Of a stretch of 64,000 nucleotides of DNA, positions 61,184 to 64,000 are shown in pieces. The position numbers and the translations under genes were made by a program. Position 1 is the first letter of the stretch. Every line of letters begins with the position of its first letter. The notes beneath the pieces were generated by a model. That model saw nothing but the letters and a program-made list of their open reading frames with translations, did no database searches and was not told the origin of the DNA. This stretch comes from Rhodobacter sp. (GTDB lineage Bacteria; Pseudomonadota; Alphaproteobacteria; Rhodobacterales; Rhodobacteraceae), in NCBI GenBank assembly GCA_016704435.1, contig JADJAB010000010.1, forward strand, positions 62,001 to 126,000, written 5' to 3'.

Positions 61184-64000
61184 GGATCGACGGCAAGGGC
61201 ATCATCGACCGCACCAAACCGTTGCACTTTCGTTTTGACGGGCGGGAATACCCGGCATTTCGGGGCGATACTGTCGCCTCGGCCCTATTGGCCAACGGGG
61301 TCAGGCTGGTCGGGCGCAGTTTCAAGTACCACCGCCCGCGCGGCATCCTGACTGCCGGGTCGGAAGAGCCGAATGCGCTGGTCGAGGTATTTGGCAAGAC
61401 CAACCAGACGCCGAATGTCCGCGCCACCGTGCAGGAGGTGTTCAACGGCCTGGCCGCGCGCAGCCAGAACCGGATGGGATCCTTGCGGTTCGATCTTCTG
61501 GCGGTGAACGATCTGGTTTCCCCCTTTCTGTCGGCCGGGTTCTATTACAAGACCTTCATGTGGCCGCGGGCGTTCTGGGAAAAGCTGTATGAGCCGCTGA
61601 TCCGGCGTGCGGCGGGTCTGGGCAGCCTGTCGGGCAAGCATGACGAGGGAACTTACGAAAAGGCCTTTGCCTTTTGCGATCTGCTGGTGATCGGCGCCGG
61701 GCCTGCCGGGCTGATGGCGGCGCTGGTGGCGGCGCGGGCCGGGGCAGATGTCATCCTGGCGGATGAAAACCCGCTGCTGGGCGGGCGTCTTCTGTCGGAT
61801 GGCGGCATGATCGGCAATGAGCCGGCGGCGATCTGGGTTGCCGGGGTGGAGGCAGAGCTGCGCAGCCTGCCGAACGTGCGGATCATGACCCGCACCAGCG
61901 TGACCGGCGCCTATGACGGCGGCACTTACGGCGCGCTGGAGCGGGTGGGCCTGCACAAGTCGGCACGATCCAACCTGCCGCGCGAGTGCTTCTGGCGCAT
62001 CGTGGCGGGGCGAGCGATCCTGGCCTCGGGGGCGATGGAGCGCCCCATCGCCTTTCCGATGAACGACCGGCCCGGGGTGATGATGGCCAGCGCCGTACGG
62101 ACCTATCTGAACCGCTATGGCGTGGCGACGGGCCGCCGGGTGGTACTGTTTGCCAACAATGACGCGGCCCGCGCCTTGGCGCGTGACCTGATGGCGGCGG
62201 GGGTGCAGGTGGCGGCGATCATCGACCCGCGGCCCGATGCCTCCAGCCTGGAGGATTGCCCGGTGCATCTGGGGGCCGAGGTCGTGGGCACCCGTGGTCG
62301 TCATGGGCTGCGCGAAATCACTGTCCGCAAGGGCGGTGACGAGTTCCGCATCGAGTCGGATTGTCTTGCGATGTCTGGCGGTTGGAACCCGACCCTGCAC
62401 CTGACCTGCCACCTGAACGGCCGGCCCCGCTGGTCGGACGATCTGGCGGCCTTCGTGCCGATGGACGCGGCGGTGCCGGGGCTGGTGGCGGTAGGGGCGG
62501 CGAATGGGTCGATGTCCACCCATGGCGCGCTGACCACGGGAAAGGCAGCGGCGGAGGCGGCGCTGAAGGCCCTGGGAAAGAAGGCCGCACAGGTGGCTTT
62601 GCCCGCGTCCGAGGATGCGCCCTACCGGATCACTCCGCTTTGGGCCGTCGAGGGAAAGGGCCGCGCCTGGCTGGACTTTGCCAATGACGTGACCACAAAG
62701 GACGTGCGCCTGGCCGCGCGGGAAAACTATGCCTCGGTCGAGCATATGAAGCGCTATACCACGCAAGGGATGGCGCCGGATCAGGGCAAGAATTCCAACG
62801 TCGGCGCGCTGGCGGTGCTGGCCGATGCCACCGGGCGCAGCATCCCCGAGACCGGGGTGACGACCTTCCGCCCGCCTTTCGTGCCGGTGTCGATTGCGTC
62901 GATGGGCGCGGGTGGCAAAGGGGCGGGCTTTGCGCCGCAGCGGTTCCTCACCTCGGATCAGGCCAGCCGCGACCGGGGTGCGCCGATGATCGAGGCGGGG
63001 CTGTGGTATCGGCCTTCGTATTTCCCGAAGCCGGGCGAGACCACCTGGCGCGAGGCCTGCGACCGCGAGGTGCTGATGGTGCGCGGCGCGGTCGGCGTCG
63101 CCGATGTGTCGACGCTGGGCAAGATCGACATTCAGGGCCGGGATGCGGCGAAGTTTCTGGATTTCGTCTACACAAATACGTTTTCCACCCTGCCGGTGGG
63201 TCGCGTGCGCTATGGTCTGATGCTGCGCGAAGACGGGCATGTGCTGGACGATGGCACCACCGCGCGGCTGGGCGACACGCATTTCCTGATGACGACGACC
63301 ACGGCCGCGGCGGGGCTGGTGATGCGGCATCTGGATTTCGTTCATCAGGCGTTTTGCGCCGATTGGCAGGTGCGGTTTATCTCGGTGACCGAGGCCTGGG
63401 CGCAATTCGCCGTGGCCGGGCCAAAGGCGCGCATGCTGCTGAATTCGCTGCTGGAAGCGCCGGTTGACCTGCCTTTCATGGGCGTGGCACCGGTACAGGT
63501 GGGCGGGGTTCTGGGGCGGCTCTTCCGCATCTCGTTCAGCGGCGAGGAAGGCTATGAGATCGCCGTGCCGACCCGCTATGGCGAGACGCTGTTCCGTGAC
63601 CTCCTGGCCCGTGCCGAGACCACGGGCGGCGGACCCTATGGGATGGAGGCGCTGAACATCCTCAGGATCGAAAAGGGTTTCATCACCCATGCCGAGATTC
63701 ACGGCCGGGTGACCGCCTTCGATATCGGCATGGAGAAGATGATCAGCGCCAGGAAGGACTGCATCGGCAAGGCCGCCGCCACGCGCCCCGGCCTGCTGGG
63801 ACCCGACCGCGAGCAGTTGGTGGGGCTGAAGGCCGGCAGCGCGATGACTGCCGGGGCGCATCTCTTCACGCCGGGCGAGACGGTGGAGCGCGAGAATGAC
63901 CAGGGCTATGTCACCAGCGTGGGCTGGTCGCCGGTGATCGGGGCCTGGCTGGGCCTTGGCTTCCTGCGCGACGGACGCGCACGCCATGGCCAGCAAGTCC
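61180..64000 (+). CDS. soxA: Sarcosine oxidase alpha subunit (cut by window end)
   Basis: 940 codons are present and the frame is open to the right edge. The N-terminal 2Fe-2S-type domain without the cysteines (FDGREYPAFRGDTVASALLANG, GRSFKYHRPRGILTAGSEEPNALVEV) is followed by an FAD/NAD domain (LLVIGAGPAGLMAALVAARAGADVILADE), a second pyridine-nucleotide region, and the C-terminal glycine-cleavage-T-like folate domain (VGVADVSTLGKIDIQGRDAAKFLDF, SFSGEEGYEIAVP, RIEKGFITHAEIHGRVTAFDIG). Only the last 40-60 residues should lie outside. soxG probably follows. Confidence 0.96.
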   Translation, partial: MRIDGKGIIDRTKPLHFRFDGREYPAFRGDTVASALLANGVRLVGRSFKYHRPRGILTAGSEEPNALVEVFGKTNQTPNVRATVQEVFNGLAARSQNRMGSLRFDLLAVNDLVSPFLSAGFYYKTFMWPRAFWEKLYEPLIRRAAGLGSLSGKHDEGTYEKAFAFCDLLVIGAGPAGLMAALVAARAGADVILADENPLLGGRLLSDGGMIGNEPAAIWVAGVEAELRSLPNVRIMTRTSVTGAYDGGTYGALERVGLHKSARSNLPRECFWRIVAGRAILASGAMERPIAFPMNDRPGVMMASAVRTYLNRYGVATGRRVVLFANNDAARALARDLMAAGVQVAAIIDPRPDASSLEDCPVHLGAEVVGTRGRHGLREITVRKGGDEFRIESDCLAMSGGWNPTLHLTCHLNGRPRWSDDLAAFVPMDAAVPGLVAVGAANGSMSTHGALTTGKAAAEAALKALGKKAAQVALPASEDAPYRITPLWAVEGKGRAWLDFANDVTTKDVRLAARENYASVEHMKRYTTQGMAPDQGKNSNVGALAVLADATGRSIPETGVTTFRPPFVPVSIASMGAGGKGAGFAPQRFLTSDQASRDRGAPMIEAGLWYRPSYFPKPGETTWREACDREVLMVRGAVGVADVSTLGKIDIQGRDAAKFLDFVYTNTFSTLPVGRVRYGLMLREDGHVLDDGTTARLGDTHFLMTTTTAAAGLVMRHLDFVHQAFCADWQVRFISVTEAWAQFAVAGPKARMLLNSLLEAPVDLPFMGVAPVQVGGVLGRLFRISFSGEEGYEIAVPTRYGETLFRDLLARAETTGGGPYGMEALNILRIEKGFITHAEIHGRVTAFDIGMEKMISARKDCIGKAAATRPGLLGPDREQLVGLKAGSAMTAGAHLFTPGETVERENDQGYVTSVGWSPVIGAWLGLGFLRDGRARHGQQV

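Noticed and set aside
61285..63996. 903-codon minus-strand open frame opposite soxA
   Set aside because: High-GC shadow frame; Arg/His/Gly-rich translation with no domain. The plus strand encodes a continuous sarcosine oxidase alpha subunit.

Overview
The window is about two-thirds GC, densely coded, and reads as a Rhodobacterales (Paracoccaceae, Rhodobacter/Tabrizicola/Gemmobacter-like) chromosome. The indicators are a smoEFGK-smoS-mtlK polyol operon, a soxBDA sarcosine oxidase operon, a type VI secretion locus carrying DUF6484, TadE/TadG-type genes, and a palindromic intergenic repeat of the kind seen in this family. No database search was possible. Names rest on motifs, gene order and remembered family features.

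Layout. 1-5 kb: housekeeping genes (an alpha-hydroxy-acid dehydrogenase running off the left edge, an S9 oligopeptidase, trpA) and a two-gene signalling unit made of an H-NOX-fold protein and a diguanylate cyclase. 5-13 kb, minus strand: a polyol uptake and oxidation operon (HAD phosphatase, SorC regulator, smoE, smoF, smoG, smoK, smoS, mtlK). As sequenced it is badly damaged by indels and two deletions. A lytic transglycosylase follows at 13-13.8 kb.

13.9-47.5 kb: a complete type VI secretion system (T6SS). All thirteen core genes (tssA to tssM) are present, with PpkA kinase, PppA phosphatase, an FHA protein and TagF for post-translational control. Accessory genes include DUF6484, a short TIGR02270-like protein, a PAAR-like candidate effector followed by a possible immunity gene, a ketoacyl-synthase-fold protein without catalytic residues, DUF2169, a membrane-anchored M15 peptidase, and a chimeric DotU-TM-IcmF protein. 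The plus-strand operon ppkA-tssA to tssM-tagF is flanked by minus-strand operons: tssH/DUF2169/KS-like/PAAR on the left, and pppA/M15/DotU-IcmF/vgrG on the right. The fha gene contains an uninterrupted run of 24 C, a possible slippage switch.

47.6-64 kb: msrB-msrA, tRNA-Glu, recJ, glpX, a secreted protein of unknown function, hom, a small lipoprotein, three TadE/TadG-type pilus genes, glutamate dehydrogenase, and the sarcosine oxidase genes soxB, soxD and soxA (cut by the right edge).

Caution: single-base indels, mostly in G/C homopolymers, interrupt many otherwise intact genes (trpA, tssH, tssJ, tssM, the PAAR-like gene, smo genes and others). The likeliest cause is indel error in the assembly, so frameshifted genes are mostly listed as CDS with the shift position given. 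The smo operon carries so many changes that real decay, or locally poor consensus, should also be considered.
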